From positions 248,001 to 312,000 of the forward strand of contig JBDWCA010000015.1 in NCBI GenBank assembly GCA_039978075.1: 64,000 bases of DNA, read 5' to 3'. Positions 62,380-64,000 of the stretch are shown here, piece by piece. Numbering within the stretch: position 1 is the stretch's first letter; every line of letters begins with the position of its first letter. Source of the DNA: Anderseniella sp039978075. GTDB lineage: Bacteria > Pseudomonadota > Alphaproteobacteria > Rhizobiales > Aestuariivirgaceae. Under the pieces are notes generated by a model that searched no databases, was not told the DNA's origin, and was given only the letters and a program-made list of their open reading frames with translations. The translations under genes and the position numbers were made by a program.

Positions 62380-64000
62380 CTATCTCTGCCGCCAGCCCTG
62401 CGTCCGACCCAGCACATAGCGCGACACCACCGCATGCACCAGTCTGGCCACAACGTTGGTGTAGAAGATCATCATGCCCATGGCGGCGGCCGGTGCGATG
62501 TCGCCGGCGTCGTCCATGTTGAGCACCGCGACCGAGGCCAGTGTCGTCTTGGATGAATACAGAAACACAACCGCTGATACCGTCGTCATGGCGTTCACGA
62601 ACAGGTAGATCATGATGTCGAGAATGGCCGGCATGCAGACCGGCACGGTGACCCGGCTGAACAGCCGGTAGAACGGCTGCTTGAGAGACGCAGCGACCGG
62701 TTCGAACTCGCTGTCGATCTGTTTCAGCGCCGTCACCGCGGTCAGGTGCGAGACCGTGTAAAAGTGAGTGACCGTGCAGATCACCAGGATGGCCATGGTG
62801 CCATAGATAAAGTTCAGCGGATTGGCCGGGTTGTTGAAGAAGAAGATGTAGGCCAGTCCCAGCACCATGCCGGGAATGGCCATAGGCAGCATGGCGAGGA
62901 ACTGGAAGCCCGCCCTGCCCTTGTCGAAGCCCTTGGTTTTTTCCACCATATAGGCGCCGGTGAAAACAATGACCGTGCCAATGATAGCGGTCATCAGCGC
63001 CAGCATGATGGAGTTGCGATAGGCATCCCAGCCACCGCCGTCCATGCGGTCGAAGTCATAATTCGACAAACCAAGTGACAGGTCATAGGGCCAGAACTTG
63101 ACCAGCGCCGCATACTGGCAGATGCCCAGGATGGAGATGATGAACAGCGCCACCAGGGCACAATAAGCCAGGCAGCTCAGATCGAAGCGCCGTGACGGTT
63201 TGGGCTGGTACACAACCGAGCGCGCCGATAGCAGCGCCACCTGTTTTTTCTGCACCTGGCGATCGACAATATAGGCAATCATCGCCGGGATAAGCAGCAC
63301 TACGGAGACCACTGCGCCCATCTGGAAGTTCTGCTGGCCGATGACCTGCTTGTAGATATCCACCGCCAGCATGTTGTACTGCCCGCCGATCACCTTGGGC
63401 AGGCCGAAGTCGGTGATCACCAGGTTGAACACCACGAAGGCCGCCGAGATCAGGCCATAGCGTGCACCGGGAATGGTAACAGTCCAGAAGGTGCGCCATT
63501 TGCTGGCACGCAGCGACACTGCCGCCTCGTACAGCCGCGCATCCGAGATCGACAGGGCAATCAGGATGATGATCATGGCATGGGGGAAGGTGAAGAACAC
63601 CGATCCCACCACGATGCCGATGGGCCCGTAAATGCTCTCGCCCATCAAGAACTGTTTCAGGAAACCCTGATTACCGAACAGATAGACCAGTGCGATGCCC
63701 GGCAGCAGTGACGGCACCAGGATCGGTGCCATGGCAATGACCCGGAACACACCCTTGAACGGCATGCAGCTTCGACACAGCGCATAGGCAAAACCGAACG
63801 CCAGCGATACGGTGATAATGGTCGAGATCAGCGCGATAAACACGGAGTTCTGAATCGACTGGAACAGTGCCGGTGTCGAGAAATAGGTGACGAAATTGGC
63901 CAGCCCATGCCCTTGTATCGGGCGGATCACCACCTTGCGGAAGGTGTTGGAATCAAACTCCGCCGGTTTGGTGCCTTCAAAGCGTTCCGATCCTACGAGA
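62380..64000 (-). CDS. 2-AEP-type ABC transporter permease, two-domain, 5' end beyond window
   Basis: The frame is open from the right edge (540 codons seen) to a stop at 62380. It encodes about 12 helices in two binding-protein-dependent permease halves, with EAA-type loops YEAAVSLRASKWRTFWTVTIPG and PVAASLKQPFYRLFSRVTVPV. Fused two-domain permeases of this FbpB-like type occur in putative 2-aminoethylphosphonate importers. The neighbouring phn genes support that ligand. ATPase and binding-protein genes would lie beyond the edge. Confidence 0.85.
   Translation of the reverse strand, partial: LVGSERFEGTKPAEFDSNTFRKVVIRPIQGHGLANFVTYFSTPALFQSIQNSVFIALISTIITVSLAFGFAYALCRSCMPFKGVFRVIAMAPILVPSLLPGIALVYLFGNQGFLKQFLMGESIYGPIGIVVGSVFFTFPHAMIIILIALSISDARLYEAAVSLRASKWRTFWTVTIPGARYGLISAAFVVFNLVITDFGLPKVIGGQYNMLAVDIYKQVIGQQNFQMGAVVSVVLLIPAMIAYIVDRQVQKKQVALLSARSVVYQPKPSRRFDLSCLAYCALVALFIISILGICQYAALVKFWPYDLSLGLSNYDFDRMDGGGWDAYRNSIMLALMTAIIGTVIVFTGAYMVEKTKGFDKGRAGFQFLAMLPMAIPGMVLGLAYIFFFNNPANPLNFIYGTMAILVICTVTHFYTVSHLTAVTALKQIDSEFEPVAASLKQPFYRLFSRVTVPVCMPAILDIMIYLFVNAMTTVSAVVFLYSSKTTLASVAVLNMDDAGDIAPAAAMGMMIFYTNVVARLVHAVVSRYVLGRTQGWRQR

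Overview
The window is about 64 kb of a free-living alphaproteobacterium, most likely in the Hyphomicrobiales (Rhizobiales) and plausibly marine. The grounds are a homologue of the Agrobacterium growth-pole ring protein, a DUF2852 protein, D-glutamate catabolism genes dgcN-dgcA, a phnWAY-type 2-aminoethylphosphonate pathway, and form-II-Cox-like molybdenum hydroxylase genes. I see no rRNA, tRNA, CRISPR array, insertion sequence or phage gene. Coding density is high and the base composition looks even, so most of it reads as ordinary chromosome carrying two large catabolic blocks.

Region 1 (1-26 kb) is a mixed neighbourhood. It holds the 5' end of an Hpt phosphotransfer protein, a giant membrane-anchored hendecad coiled-coil protein (growth-pole ring type), a GFA protein, a zinc alcohol dehydrogenase, signal peptidase I and an APH-like kinase. 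Next come dgcN-dgcA for D-glutamate use with a convergent MFS carrier, and an acidic unknown protein. An HxlR regulator is divergent from a secreted cupin, with duplicated palindromic operators between them. These are followed by an MscS-type channel, a PLP dehydratase, a DUF2852 protein, a secreted four-cysteine protein, an SDR lacking catalytic residues, PPK2, an FAD amine-oxidase-like protein, a NagZ-like lipoprotein, a periplasmic thioredoxin with a two-gene YeeE/YedE sulfur transporter, and an orphan ParA ATPase.

Region 2 (26.4-50.5 kb) is a run of 19 genes all on the minus strand, and is the most unusual part. In transcription order it has a branched-chain-type binding protein, an aldehyde dehydrogenase, an AraC regulator, livH, livM, livG and a LivF ATPase fused to a Tm-1-like (UPF0261) domain. 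Then come a PEP-hydrolase-family protein, a double-length flotillin with 47 uninterrupted hendecads, two tandem SRPBCC proteins, and the FAD and 2Fe-2S subunits of a molybdenum hydroxylase. Its large subunit is split into two genes, and MoxR and CoxE maturation factors follow. The run ends with three hydrolases: an amidohydrolase, a metallo-beta-lactamase-fold lactonase, and an SMP-30/isochorismatase fusion. Most junctions are a few bases or overlaps. I infer one catabolic programme: import of a small organic acid or heterocycle, Mo-dependent hydroxylation, hydrolytic ring opening and aldehyde oxidation. The substrate is unknown.

Region 3 (50.7-64 kb) has small stress-type proteins (Dabb, DUF1330, a DUF1127-like 51-residue protein) and then a 2-aminoethylphosphonate block. 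This block has an EamA transporter, pbfA, phnY, phnA, phnW, a Na/Pi cotransporter, a divergent LysR regulator and a 2-AEP-type ABC permease that runs off the right edge. Two intergenic regions of this block share a CGAT-N7-ATC motif that is a candidate LysR operator.
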